From NCBI GenBank assembly GCA_933822405.4, contig CAKOGP040001758.1, positions 329,007 to 393,006 on the forward strand: DNA of 64,000 nucleotides. Direction: 5' to 3'. The position numbers were made by a program, and so were the translations under genes. Positions 51,626 to 63,448 of this stretch are shown here, in pieces (position 1 is the first letter of the stretch; each line of letters starts with the position of its first letter). This DNA is from Cylindrotheca closterium. Its lineage: Eukaryota; Bacillariophyta; Bacillariophyceae; Bacillariales; Bacillariaceae. The notes under the pieces were generated by a model. That model made no database searches, was not told the origin of the DNA, and saw only the letters and a list, made by a program, of their open reading frames with translations.

Positions 51626-54600
51626 TCATTTCTTCTTCTTTTTAGGCTTTGCCTTCCTAGCATTTTGAGCATCCTTCAGTTTGGATTTGAGTGCCGCATT
51701 GGCATTTGGATTGGTCGGCTTGGCACGAGGTTCCGGTCTCGTATTCAGGATCCCATTGACAATGGTGCGGTACTGACCTTTGCCTTCGACCTTCCGTCCA
51801 TGACTGTTTTCAGCCTTTACAATCTGGGCATCTAGAAAGGCCATGTCGTCCAAATCGTCCAGGCTTTCTTCTGGTTCGTGTTTGACTGGTTTCTTTCCAC
51901 CTAGCTTCTGTCCCTTACATTTCTTCTTCTTTTTCGTTCCGCCCTGCTGCTTTTGCACACCGGTGGCTTGGCTACCACCTTGATTCTGCTGTCGTTCGGC
52001 GCGTTCTTTGGCCAGTTGGGCCAAGAGTGAATTCCCTTGTGAATCTGAAGTCGAAGTTGCCATAGCTTCCTGATCTTTGGACGGTTCATTCGCTTCTTCA
52101 TCATCACCCGATTCAGAATCACTATCGTCAATGGCTAATGCAGCAAAGGAGGGACCAGTCGCAGTATTGGCTGAGATGCCTTCGTCTATGGCATCGTCAT
52201 TTGCTTTGCCACCACCAGCTTTGGAAGTCGCCTTGGATTCTTCCGGCCCTTGCTTCCTGACAATGGAAAGAATAATCCTTCGATCGACGCCCTCTGTCCC
52301 TTCACTTCGGTGCCCCAGTCCCAGTTGTTCGGCAAGTTCATGAACTAGCATTCGTTCATAGCTGCTGAGTTCGGTGCTCAATTTCATTTCTTTTCCCAAA
52401 GGACCGAATTCAGCAAACTTGGAAATCTGGTCCATGAGTGCTTTTCGCCTGATCTCGTCCTCCTTTTTCTTTTCCTCTTTCTTTTGCTCAATGCTCTTGG
52501 TCTTTGACTTTTCTGTGGACCTGACTTCGGACTCCACCATTTGCAACAGCGCCGCTTCAGCCGATCGTAGGTCCGCTTCGTAGTCCTCATTTTCACCACC
52601 ACCAGCCGCGTATTCAATGGCCGATCGAGTCTCGCCATTTGTTTCCATCCAGTCGATCAAATTCTTAATGAACTTGCTCTGACACACCGTCTCGGTATCG
52701 CACACGACCGCCAAGTGACGCTTGGCACGGGTGATCGCCACATTCTGACGCCGGTCATCCTTCAAGAAACCAATACCGTCCTTTCCTCCACGGTCACTGC
52801 TTCGGACGAGACTGAGAATCACCGCTTCCCGTTCACCTCCTTGAAATCCATCAACGGTCCGAATCTCCAATCGAGGATAATCCTGTAGCAGCATGCTGCG
52901 CAGTAGTTCGACTTGCCCGTTGTAGGGAGTAATAATGGCCAATTGACTCTGATCCAGTCCCATTTGGATTAGCCGTTGTACATGCTTTGTCACAATATTA
53001 GCCTCTCCGTGATTCAAGCGTGATCCTGCCGCATTGACCGTTTCAAAGTATTCGCATCCAGCCGTATCCACCAGCAGCATTCTAGTCTTGGCCATTTCGT
53101 CCATACTTCCACTGCTACCATGGGAAGCAACCTTTTGCAAATCTTCCAATTGGCTCAGCGTGCGATCCCGGACGCTAGAGTGTGTTTGGAGTTCCCCATG
53201 GTACATGGCTTGACTGGCCCAATCGGCAATGTCGTGGTGCATTCGGTATTGGAGCTGCAACATGCGAGAAATCTTGGGGTCGGCTACTCCCTTCTTTTGG
53301 TCATCCCCGTACAATTCCATCAATCGTTCAAACATGGTTTTGGAAAGTCCCACTTGTGCTTGACGTTGACGAGCCTTGATTGTGGGAGGCAATTGACAAT
53401 GGTCTCCTGCCAGGACTATTCGTTTGCCGCGAAGGACCGGAATCCAGCACGAAGCCTCCAAAGCTTGGGCCGCCTCGTCAATAATGACCAGATCAAAGCC
53501 GCCTTCCACCTTGTCCAATCGTCGATTGGCTGCTCCCACCGTGGTGGCAAGGACTACTTGGGCTGTCCCAATCAATTCCTGGACCACCTTTTCTTCTCGT
53601 TGTCGAATTTCCTTTCGCAGCGTTTTGACTTCCCGGTAGGCTGCCCGTTTGTCATTCGGTCGTGACTTTGGATTGGACAAGACTTTGAGGTAGGATTGGA
53701 GTTCTTTGCGAACATCCTTGACAATTTCTGTCCCATCGGCACCTTGGACCTGAGCTTCCAGACTATATTTCAAAATGGATGCTTTGATTCTTGCTGGATG
53801 CCCCAATCGAAGGGCTTTCAAGGACCTATTTTGTGATTTTGGGATGCTCTTATTGTCTTTGATGTTTGCTGCTGGAGGTTGTGGAGCGTTGGAAGTTGCG
53901 ACGAGTCGTTCTAGAATATTGTCCACAGCGACGTTGCTAGGAGCCGTCACCAACACTTTCATATTGTGCACCTTGACTGCTTGATATATCAACTCGGCCA
54001 CCGTGGTCGTTTTCCCTGTTCCTGGTGGACCATGAATCAAGGCAATCTTTCGTTCACTGTGCAACGCAAAAGATATCGCTTCCATTTGACTCTCGTCCAA
54101 GTTGTCATTAAAGGCGTCAAAGTTTGCCGCATGTTTATTATTCTTGATGGAAAGATCGGGATCAAACATGGCCTTGACGACGCTCCCACAAACGGGATGA
54201 TTGACCCCATCTTTCTCCAAGGCATCCAATGCCTTGATCATTTTGCGATGGACTTCGACGGAACTCATTGGGACCAACGAAAAGGGAGGCTGACTCAGGA
54301 AATCATTTTCGTCCGCTTGGGAATCCTCATTATTTTTCTTTGATTTGTTGGCCGCTTTCTTGTTGTTGTTGTTGTTATTGTCCTTCTTGTTGTTGTTATT
54401 CTGAAATGAATTCCTGGTTTCAAAGATTGCCACACTGACAAAGGTATCGGCAACGGCGCAAATAACCCCGGTCGGCGAGTCCTTGCGATTTTGTTTTCGA
54501 ATTTGTACTTCATCTCCCACCGTGAATCGATGCGCTGGTAACAGTACTTCTTCCGACGTTGTCCTTTCTGCTGTAAGCAAAGACATTTGCACCACGGTAC

Positions 54601-54766
54601 GTCCGTACAATCCAACCGAGACATCCGAGACTTCCAAACTTGCCAGGACATGGGAAGCACGTTCTTCTACCGATTTGGACTCTTCGGGAGACGAATCTGC
54701 TTCAAATTCAAGGCCGAGAAGCTCTTTTTGTTTGGCAACAAACTCTCGAATGGTGCCTTCGCTCAT
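51626..54766 (-). CDS. IGHMBP2: IGHMBP2/SMUBP-2-type superfamily 1 helicase with R3H domain
   Basis: A 5'-to-3' RNA/DNA helicase of the UPF1-like family, in other eukaryotes tied to ribosomes and tRNA handling. About 1046 aa from the ATG at 54766. An SMUBP-2 beta-barrel comes first, then an Asn/Lys repeat (about 122-146). Walker A is GPPGTGKT (about 246-253). The Walker B DEAAQ (about 430) and SF1B motifs include LAGDHCQLPPT, LQYRMHHDI and VDGFQGGEREAVILSLVRS. An R3H domain (about 790-850: ELSSYERMLVHELAEQLGLGH) matches the vertebrate enzyme's arrangement. The C-terminal Lys-rich tail replaces the AN1 finger. No introns. Confidence 0.93.
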   Translation of the reverse strand: MSEGTIREFVAKQKELLGLEFEADSSPEESKSVEERASHVLASLEVSDVSVGLYGRTVVQMSLLTAERTTSEEVLLPAHRFTVGDEVQIRKQNRKDSPTGVICAVADTFVSVAIFETRNSFQNNNNKKDNNNNNNKKAANKSKKNNEDSQADENDFLSQPPFSLVPMSSVEVHRKMIKALDALEKDGVNHPVCGSVVKAMFDPDLSIKNNKHAANFDAFNDNLDESQMEAISFALHSERKIALIHGPPGTGKTTTVAELIYQAVKVHNMKVLVTAPSNVAVDNILERLVATSNAPQPPAANIKDNKSIPKSQNRSLKALRLGHPARIKASILKYSLEAQVQGADGTEIVKDVRKELQSYLKVLSNPKSRPNDKRAAYREVKTLRKEIRQREEKVVQELIGTAQVVLATTVGAANRRLDKVEGGFDLVIIDEAAQALEASCWIPVLRGKRIVLAGDHCQLPPTIKARQRQAQVGLSKTMFERLMELYGDDQKKGVADPKISRMLQLQYRMHHDIADWASQAMYHGELQTHSSVRDRTLSQLEDLQKVASHGSSGSMDEMAKTRMLLVDTAGCEYFETVNAAGSRLNHGEANIVTKHVQRLIQMGLDQSQLAIITPYNGQVELLRSMLLQDYPRLEIRTVDGFQGGEREAVILSLVRSSDRGGKDGIGFLKDDRRQNVAITRAKRHLAVVCDTETVCQSKFIKNLIDWMETNGETRSAIEYAAGGGENEDYEADLRSAEAALLQMVESEVRSTEKSKTKSIEQKKEEKKKEDEIRRKALMDQISKFAEFGPLGKEMKLSTELSSYERMLVHELAEQLGLGHRSEGTEGVDRRIILSIVRKQGPEESKATSKAGGGKANDDAIDEGISANTATGPSFAALAIDDSDSESGDDEEANEPSKDQEAMATSTSDSQGNSLLAQLAKERAERQQNQGGSQATGVQKQQGGTKKKKKCKGQKLGGKKPVKHEPEESLDDLDDMAFLDAQIVKAENSHGRKVEGKGQYRTIVNGILNTRPEPRAKPTNPNANAALKSKLKDAQNARKAKPKKKKK

Positions 54767-55400
54767 GATGACGATGATGATCAAGCGCAAACTGATGTGT
54801 TGTTTTGGATGCTAAAAGTAAGAAAGGATGATGATGCGTGCGGTTATTTTATGCGTGTTCCGATGATTTGCTGAAACGGGGGACACGCCCCTTGTTGGTG
54901 CAAATTTTTGTGCAACTTCTCAATTTAAAAAATCCCCGAAATGTGATGTGTCATCTGCACCGTCCAATTTCAATGTTCGTGTTTTAGAAGGCGTATTTGG
55001 CACGTGTACATCTAATGTTTTAGTCTTTTACCATAACTGTAGACTGCACCTTCCAGTCAAGAAGATAAATGTCGAGTGCAAAGAAATATGTTGCGATAAA
55101 CATGAGCCGCGTTTTTTATCACTTTCATCCGCAATTATTATGAAAATAACATGTGTAATTCCGAAAGCGTCATATTTACCGTGTTCAGATCGCCAATGCC
55201 GACTACAACGACAAATCCGCGTAGAGATTGGTACTGAGAAGCCAAAGATTTTTATTTTGGTCTTGCTTGTGACGCGAAGACCGATCTTTTTGGTCCAACG
55301 ATTTTATTTGAATTTGCAAACGAATGAATGCAATATATTGACGGGTCCAAAACGTGACACTAAATACCTAAAGTATTGAACAACAAACAAGTCTCCAAAG
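54767..55400. other. Divergent upstream region
   Basis: Gap of 634 bp between the helicase (left) and the cyclase/PDE gene (right). An open frame at 54948-55379 lacks family features. No repeat seen. Confidence 0.4.
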
Positions 55401-58400
55401 ATGGTCAAGGAACCAAGTGTGGATGGAAGATCCTTTGGCTCCTGGGATGACATTCTCAGTGAAACTGTCATGGCAGACAGTAACAATGATGACGAAGTAA
55501 ATGAACGAATGGAAGGAGTTGGAAAACGGGAGACCCGCCAACTAGAAGTCTTCAAAACTGTCTTTCTTGGGTTGTTGCTGGTTGCCACTGTCTTGATCTC
55601 CTGGACCGTCTACAGCATTACGGAATCCGGAGAGGATGCGCAATTTGAAAATCATTTTCATGATCAAGCTACTCGATTACTACAAGAGTTCTCATTGCGG
55701 TTTTCCAATGCGATTGGTGCGATTCACAGTTTCGATGTCGCCATTATTTCGCACGTGCACAGCATGAATTTGCAATGGCCCTTTGCTTTGGTTCCAGAAT
55801 TTGATATAAGGGCGGAGAGTATACTGGCCATTAGCAATGCCAAGTTTCTCACCTTTTTGGTGAAGGTTACGGCAGAAGCTGACAGGGGCCGGGAACGCCC
55901 AAACTTTGAAGCCTACGTGCAAAACCACAGCGATTGGGTGGAGCAGGCCTATGATCGATTGCCAGCATTTACTGCTGCAACAAATCATCATAATCGTCGA
56001 CAGTTGCAGGGGGGAGCGGATGGAAGCCAGGGAAATCTTTTACCATCCTTGAATATGACACTGGGTACTGACAATGAGGATACTACTAATACTACTGCTG
56101 CTACGGGAAGCAACAGTACAAACAAAAATTCATCGGGAATGGTGGATACACCAACAACGAATTCCACACATGGGGGAGTCTTCCCAACACTCTTTACATT
56201 TGAAGAAGACAACAAACGAACGATCGCGTTTACAAAACCAGAATACCATCCAGTTTTTCAATGTCATCCTGTGGCACCCAATCTCATCAATTACAATCTA
56301 GAGAGCCATACCTTGTTTGGAGCCGAAATTGCACGATCTAGTAGCACTCGAAGCATTGTGGTGGGTCAAATGGTCTTGCCCGAGGAGGAGGTCGCACGCA
56401 GTACTACTAGCAGCAGTGGTGACAATAATGATGGTAGCACTATCGGCACCAACACCAACAATGCCATCATTCCATCCAACAGCGACAACAACGATGGCAA
56501 TATCTATGATCACTCTACAAGCTCTCCAATGACCCAAGGCAACAACAACAACAACAATCGAAAGCTTGAAACAGTACAAGGCAGTTCCACCAGTGGCTTG
56601 TATTCACGTTCTGATCCCTACATTGAGTTCATTCATCAACAACAGCCCGATTCTGGACCCTTTAGTCAAGTCATTCTTCCCATTTTTGAAGATTTTTGGG
56701 GCGAAACCTCCATTGTGGGATTTGTAGCCGGGTATTTCTTTTGGTCGGATTTTATTGCGGACCAGTTGCCGGATACGGTCACTCAAGTCATTGGTGTACT
56801 GGAAAATGAATGTGGTCAAGTGGTGTCCTTTGAAGTGAACTCCAATAAAAAGGCGACGTACTTGGGTGAAGGTGACTTTCACAATCCTTCCTATGATGAT
56901 TTGGAAACATCCTTCCGCATGCAAGATATTTGGAATGACGGAACCAAAGAGGGAATCTTTTCAACCGACAAGAATAATATGCTTCGAATGGATTTGGGAT
57001 ACTGTCCCTATACGATCAAGATTTATCCATCTCAAGTCATGGACGATAGTTTTGATTCCAATCGACCATACCTGTACATGTTCTTGGTCATGGGCATGTT
57101 TATTGTCACCTGCTGTACATTCTTTGGATACGACTTTTTGCACGAACGACGCAACAAGGTGGTCATGACCACCGCCCGGCAGACGCAAAAGATTGTCTCG
57201 TCGCTTTTTCCAGCAGTTGTTCGAGATCGACTACTTGAAGATGTGGGGGAAGTCTTTCAGCGGGGATCAGTGGTTCCATCCACACCTCGGGTGATGCTAC
57301 GAAGCTATTTGAATGAGGGAGAGGAAGCAGAGATTGAAGATAACAAACCGATAGCAGATTTATTTCCTGCAACAACCATCATGTTTGCCGATATTGCGGG
57401 CTTTACAGCCTGGAGTTCTTTGCGGGAACCAGCACAAGTCTTTACTCTACTAGAGACGATATATGGACAATTTGATCAGATGGCGAAGAGGCAACAAGTG
57501 TTCAAGGTGGAAACCATTGGTACGACTGACGTAGCAACTTTTTGCTGTCCGTGGTGGATAAATCACTAACGATTTGGCTTGCTTGTTTTGTTTTGCTAGG
57601 CGATTGCTATGTGGCAGTGACTGGGCTACCAGATCCACAACCAGACCACGCGGTAATCATGGCTGTAAGTCTCTTCTTGACTTATCTTACTTTTATGTCA
57701 TCCAATGCTGCTGTTGTATCCGACTCACTCTTCTCTACCAATGCTTGCGTTTGTTGACTTTAGAAATTCGCGAATCATTGTCTCACAAAGTTTGCGGCTA
57801 CAGTTAAGAATCTCGAAAAAACTCTTGGTCCCGATACATCCGATCTTGGGCTTCGGATCGGATTACACAGTGGCCCTGTCACTGCTGGAGTGCTGCGTGG
57901 TGAAAAATCCCGTTTTCAATTGTTTGGAGACACTATGAACACGGCTGTAAGTTGGACTTATTGACTTTTTGTCTGTTAGACAAAGTGCTAACACCCAATT
58001 GCCTCGTCAGTCTCGAATGGAATCCACTTCGAAATCTGGAAGGATTCAGTGCTCTGAAGCCACTGCGAAACTACTCAAAGATGCACGCTCTGGTAATGTC
58101 TTGATTCCGCGGTCCACGACGGTCGACATCAAGGGCAAAGGGTTGAAACAGACATACTGGATCAAGCTAACAAGGTCGCCCGAAGATGGAACACCCGTTT
58201 TTCGAAAGAGCTTATCGGAACCGCTCATAATGCGAACAGTGGAGATTCCAATCGTTTCAGATCAAGTGCTTTCCAAGTATATCCCGCATCCCAGCAAAAT
58301 TGAGGACACACTGAGGGAGAATCAAAGATTAATTGACTGGCATGTTGAGATGTTGTCAAGATTGCTAAAACAAGTTGTCGGAAGCCGCAAAAGGAAGGAT

Positions 58401-59567
58401 CGTATACAGCAGCGCCGAAGGTCCACTTCTATGAGTTTTCGGTCGCCATTCCTTGCAACGCCCATGAGTGAATTGACCGAGATTGTGGAGATGCCCAAAT
58501 TTGACAAGAAGAAAGCTAAAAAAGTTGCGCATTGGTCGACCACCGAGGTTCCCCTCGATGTCCAGCAGCAACTGAGAGTGTATATCTCCACGTTGGCGTG
58601 TATGTACAAAGGAGACAATCCATTTCACAACTTTGCTCATGCATCCCATGTTACAATGGCTTCGAACAAACTGTTGAGCCGAGTGGTAACACCAGACGAT
58701 AGTCTTTACGGGGACACCAAACGGGTACAGAAGGGATTTCATATGCGGCTTCATGACTACACATATGGTTTGACGTCCGATCCTACTACGCAATTCGCTA
58801 TCGTGTTCTCGGCATTGGTTCATGATGTCGATCATCGAGGTGTTTCCAATTCACAACTTGTTAAGGAAGAAACAGAAGAAGCACTGAAGTATTCTGGAAA
58901 AAGTGTAGCCGAGCAACACTCGATTGACATCGCTTGGCAGGTTCTGATGGACCCTTCACTGGAGAGACTGAGACAGTGCCTGTACTCCAGCGATGAGGAG
59001 TATCAACGATTCCGACAACTGGTTGTCAACTGTGTCATTGCTACAGATATTTTCGATAAGGGATTGAAAGATCTCCGAAATAAGCGATGGGAAATGGCAT
59101 TTCATCAGCATCAAGATGATACGACGCTTGACGAGGATGGCGAGGATGATGAAGATGAAAACTTCAATCGAAGGGCAACAATTGTCATTGAACATATTAT
59201 TCAAGCTGCCGACGTGTCCCATACCATGCAACACTGGCTTGTGTACCAAAAGTGGAATGAGCGATTGTTTCAGGAAATGTATCAAGCATATGTTTCTGGC
59301 CGAGGAGGCGAGAAAGACCCAAGCATCGGGTGGTATAATGGGGAACTTTGGTTTTTCGATAATTATGTTATTCCGCTTGCCAAAAAGCTAGAAGAGTGCG
59401 GTGTCTTCGGGGTCAGTAGTGCGGAATGCTTGGACTACGCATTGGAAAATCGAGAGCAATGGCAAAAGAAAGGGGAAGAAATTGTTGAGGGCCTACGAAA
59501 GAAGTATTGTGGGAAACGACACGACTTGAAAGTTCAAACGAGCGAATCATCTCTAAAGATAGTTTAA
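55401..59567 (+). CDS. Membrane nucleotide cyclase fused to cyclic-nucleotide phosphodiesterase, copy 1
   Basis: Makes a cyclic nucleotide in one domain and hydrolyses one in another. Exons 55401-57519, 57600-57664, 57764-57946 and 58011-59567 join in frame to about 1307 aa. TM1 lies at about 52-73, an extracellular domain with Asn/Thr/Ser-rich inserts at 75-550, TM2 at about 554-576. The class III cyclase (about 650-830) has the metal Asp in FADIAGF, the Glu of VETIGD (guanylyl-type), RIGLHSGPVTAGV and FGDTMNTASRMES. The C-terminal PDE (about 900-1270) has HNFAHASH and HDVDHRG, the class I zinc/metal ligands. A Gln (RFQLFGD) replaces the Cys used by many GCs, so substrate is not certain. It is convergent with copy 2, 95 bp away. 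Confidence 0.93.
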
Positions 59568-59662
59568 ATCTGCAAACTTTAAAAGGTGGTTTCACCGAAC
59601 CATGCAACGTTTCACTGCCGATTTCTAGCAAAGCCATCTAAGACACGTTCTCATTGAACCTA

Positions 59663-62600
59663 TTACTCCGATTCTGAGGTATACTTCTGGATATACGCGG
59701 CGACGAGTTCCTTTCCCTTCTTTTCCCACTCTTTTCGATTCTCGAGCGCAAACTTCAAGAGCTCATTGCCAGCCGCACCGAAGACTTGGCAGTCTTCCAA
59801 CTTTTTGGCAAGTGGGATGATATAGTTGTCAAAGAACGAGAGTTCCCCTTGAAACCAGCCAGTTGATGGATTGAATCCAAGTCTGCCCACTTGCCAGGCA
59901 GAATACATCTCGGCGAAGAGGTGCTCGTTCCACTTCTTATAAACATGCCAATGTTGCATTGTATGCGAGACATCTGATGCTTGCATGATGTACTCAATCA
60001 CAATCGTAGCTTTCAGATTAAGCTCGTTCTCTGTAGTCAGTGAAGTCCCCTCTGACTCCATGTGAAATGCCTTGGAAAAACGAGAATTTCGAAGAGCTTT
60101 CATGTCCGAGTCAAAGATGTCGGTCGCAAGAATGACATTGACAATCAACTGACGAAATCGTTGGAGCTCAGACTTCGTTGAGAAGATACATGGCCGGAAA
60201 TCCTTATAACTTGGTTCCATGAGAAGTTCCCAAGCAAGATCCAAAGAGTTCTGCTCAGCAACGCTTTTGTTGTTGTACAACGACGCAATGTGGGCACTTT
60301 CCTTGACTAATTGTGAGTTTGTGACACCAGTGTGGTCCACATCATGGATCAGTGCCGCAAAGACGATTGCAAATTGTGTCAATGGATCGGATGAAATCGC
60401 GCAAGTATAGTCAATTCGTAACAAGAGTTGGTCAGTAGCAATCACTCGGTTCAGCAACTTGAGGGAGTTCATCAGAACGTGACTAGCGTGTTCGAAATTG
60501 TGGAAGGCATTGCTGCGGTACATGCAAGCAATGGTGGTTACATATTCCTTCAGTTGGCGTTCCGCATTCGGAGGCAGTTCGATACCGTGGATATCGATAT
60601 TAGTAAGCTTTTCGACATCCATCCAATTCTCTTTTGACATGTCCTCTTCAGAAAGAAGGGGGATGATCTCCCGAACCTCTTCCAAGTACTTGGGTTCCGA
60701 GTAGCTCCTCGGGTCTACATCTTCGCAGCACTGATTAGAGCACTGGGTCTGCCTTACTGCTACGATCTTCTTCAGAAGCTTCGATAAGATTTCGGAATTC
60801 CAATCAATCAATCTGTGAGTCAGAAAGAAGCAAGAAAATTGTGAGAAAACCAAAGAAAAGACTTCCGACTTGGAATACTAGTCTTACCGCAATTGTCGTC
60901 CAACATCTGAGAATTCTCCAGATATGGCCTCCTCCAAGGCCAATTGCTCTCTCACCGAGTCGTACTTTTCATTGACTTGATTCCACTTGTTATTGGAATG
61001 AATCGATGCACTGAGTTTATCCCGACGTTCGTTCAATTTATCGCTGATGTGGCTAGGCTCATCTCGATTGGGCTGGAACGACAAGCCCCGTATCAAGACT
61101 GACTTGCTTTTGCTCTTGAGCTCAATCAAGGTCGAGGTGCTACCAGCTTTGTTGAGATTGAAATCACTGTTGCTATCACCAGTAGATGAATCGACTACTG
61201 ACCTTGCCGAAGTAGAAGGTCGATCGAGCCAGAATGTTCTGACGTCTCCTTTCCCCTTGGCATAAACCAAATCACCTCGAGGGTACAACCAACTTTCCAA
61301 TCCAGCTGCATTGAGATGGTTGGCAGTTGCCTGAGACACTTGAATCCGATTCTTTCGGCCTGTGCTTTCCATTCGAGACTGCAAGGAAGAGTAAGCGTTG
61401 GCAAGCCATGAAAAAGGGAGCGAACCGAACAATAAATCAGATAGTATTCTCTCACCGCAAAGTTGACAGTGTCTCCAAAGAGCTGAAAACGGGACTTTGC
61501 TCCTCGCAAGACACCAGCGGTCACAGGTCCACTAGGGATTCCAAAGCGCATTCGCAATTCAGCAGTCCCCGGTCCCAAGACGAGTTCCAATTTGCGGGTT
61601 AAGTTGTTCATCTGGGTCAAGCATTCGTGGGCAAACCTGGCCATAGCCACAGCATGATCATCTCTTCGTTCAGGCTGCACAATGTTAAAACAATTGAGTG
61701 AGTGAGAATAGTGTTAGATGTGACTTCAAGATGATGAGAATCAAATCCATATCGGAACTTACCAAGCCAGTCACGGCGACGTAGCAATCACCTATTGTCT
61801 CCACCTTGAACACATTGTACTCATTTGCCAACTTGTCGAAGCAGTGAAAGATGGTCTCTAGTAGTCGAAAGACTTGCGCAGGTTCTCGTTCCGAACTCCA
61901 AGCCGTAAATCCCGCAATGTCGGCAAACATGACCGATACCATGGGGAATAAATCGGCAATTGGTTCATTCTTGACGCATTTTATCTTTTCACTTACACCA
62001 GAAACCAGTTGGGGAGGACTTAGAAACATTTGCAATTTCTGTGAGGGTGTTCCGGACCTTTTGCTTCTTTCACTGCCACCCGATTTCTTGGATTCTAGGA
62101 CTTTATTGGCGAGTTCCACCTCCTCAACGAGATCAAAAGACTCCAGCGTATCCACTTGCGGTGGCGGCGGTGGAGCCTCGCAGTGAAAAGACGAAGCCGA
62201 TTCTTCCATGGTGAGTTCTAGTTGAACTCTCTCGGGCGTAGACTTGTGGGTTGTCTTGGGAGTCAGCATCATGTCATCCAAACGAACCGAAGGCTCACTA
62301 TGCATCTGAAAGAGACGCTCTTGAACATTGGCTGGAAAGAGAGATGAGACGATTTCTTGAGCTTGATGAAAGTTGTTGGACAAACGCTCAATTTGCTTGC
62401 GAAGAAAATAGTCGTGGCAGATAATGAAAGCAGTGAGGATCGCTGCAAAAATGAAGAAGCTGGCCATGGCGATATCCGATTGATTGGTGGAGAAATGGCT
62501 CACTGTTTCTTTGGTAGGATAGATAGCAGCAATATTCTCGCACTGAGAAATGAGATCTGATCCTTTGGTGTACTTTGGAAGCCCAAAGCATTGGCCATAG

Positions 62601-63448
62601 TCCGAAAGATCGGGATTGTGCAACTCTCCAATTCCTAGAAACGCTGCCTTAGTTTGACCGACTTGAAATGTCAAAGCATTCTCTTTGCATGAATTGTTCA
62701 TAACTACAATCATTGGTGTAACAATCGGGCTTTGGTCAAAGACACTTTCCCAAATAATTCCGGAATGACCCACCGTCTCTTTTAATCTTGCCTGCCACAA
62801 GGCTGACAAAAGCTTTGCTTGGTTCTCGAATACCTTTTCACGTAAGCGGGTTTCGGCCTGTTCAGTTGCAAGCTTGAGAAAGACACCAATTGCGATCGAG
62901 ATAAGGACGATTAGTCCTGGAGCCAACAGCTGTTTGTACGAGTATGCTTTTGCCTGTTGAAAGCTTTCGGAAATGGCTTTCTTCAATGTGGTAGTGGAAG
63001 GGGCTGAAGTAGAGGCCTCTTCTTCTTCTCCTCCTTCTTCTTCTTGAAAGGCAAAAATCGGAGAATCAGTCTGAGTGAGCGATAGAGAGCTATCGTCGTC
63101 GCCCACCGGTGGAGTTGAAACGCTGGTACGGGCGGAAGTCAACTCTCTTCGATCCACACCAAATCCTGGTTCCTTCGAAGGTAGAAGAGACGGCGGAGGT
63201 GATGGCTCGAGAAAGCCCCGATTCAGGCATTGGGACTCCTCATCAGTATCTAACAGGTCATGGTTCGAAATCTTGCCCAATAATCGCATCGTTAGACGTT
63301 GTGGCTGACGAGACGATGTGATTTTGTGATTTCGTGCGGATTTTGTGAACATGAAGTTGGTGGGATTTTCCCAAATCCCGCTTTTTGTTTGACCAATTTC
63401 AAATTGGACCACATCATATATCATATAACTGATGCGACGGCATTTCAT
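59663..63448 (-). CDS. Membrane nucleotide cyclase fused to cyclic-nucleotide phosphodiesterase, copy 2
   Basis: A paralogue of copy 1 in the opposite direction. Exons 63448-61763, 61674-61456, 61378-60888 and 60812-59663 join in frame to about 1181 aa. The true start may be one of several Met codons (63448, 63352 or 63289). TM1 is at about 174-194 with only about 130 extracellular residues before TM2 (about 325-345), so the sensor is much smaller. A long Ser/Pro-rich linker precedes the cyclase (FADIAGF, VETIGD, FGDTVNFASRMES) and the PDE (HNFEHASHV, HDVDHTG) is complete. The intron at NTA/SRMES (here NFA/SRMES) has the same position and phase in both genes, so they share a common ancestor that was already fused. 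Confidence 0.9.

Noticed and set aside
54948..55379. 143-codon frame just upstream of cyclase/PDE copy 1
   Set aside because: No domain or targeting features. It does not join in frame to the cyclase gene.
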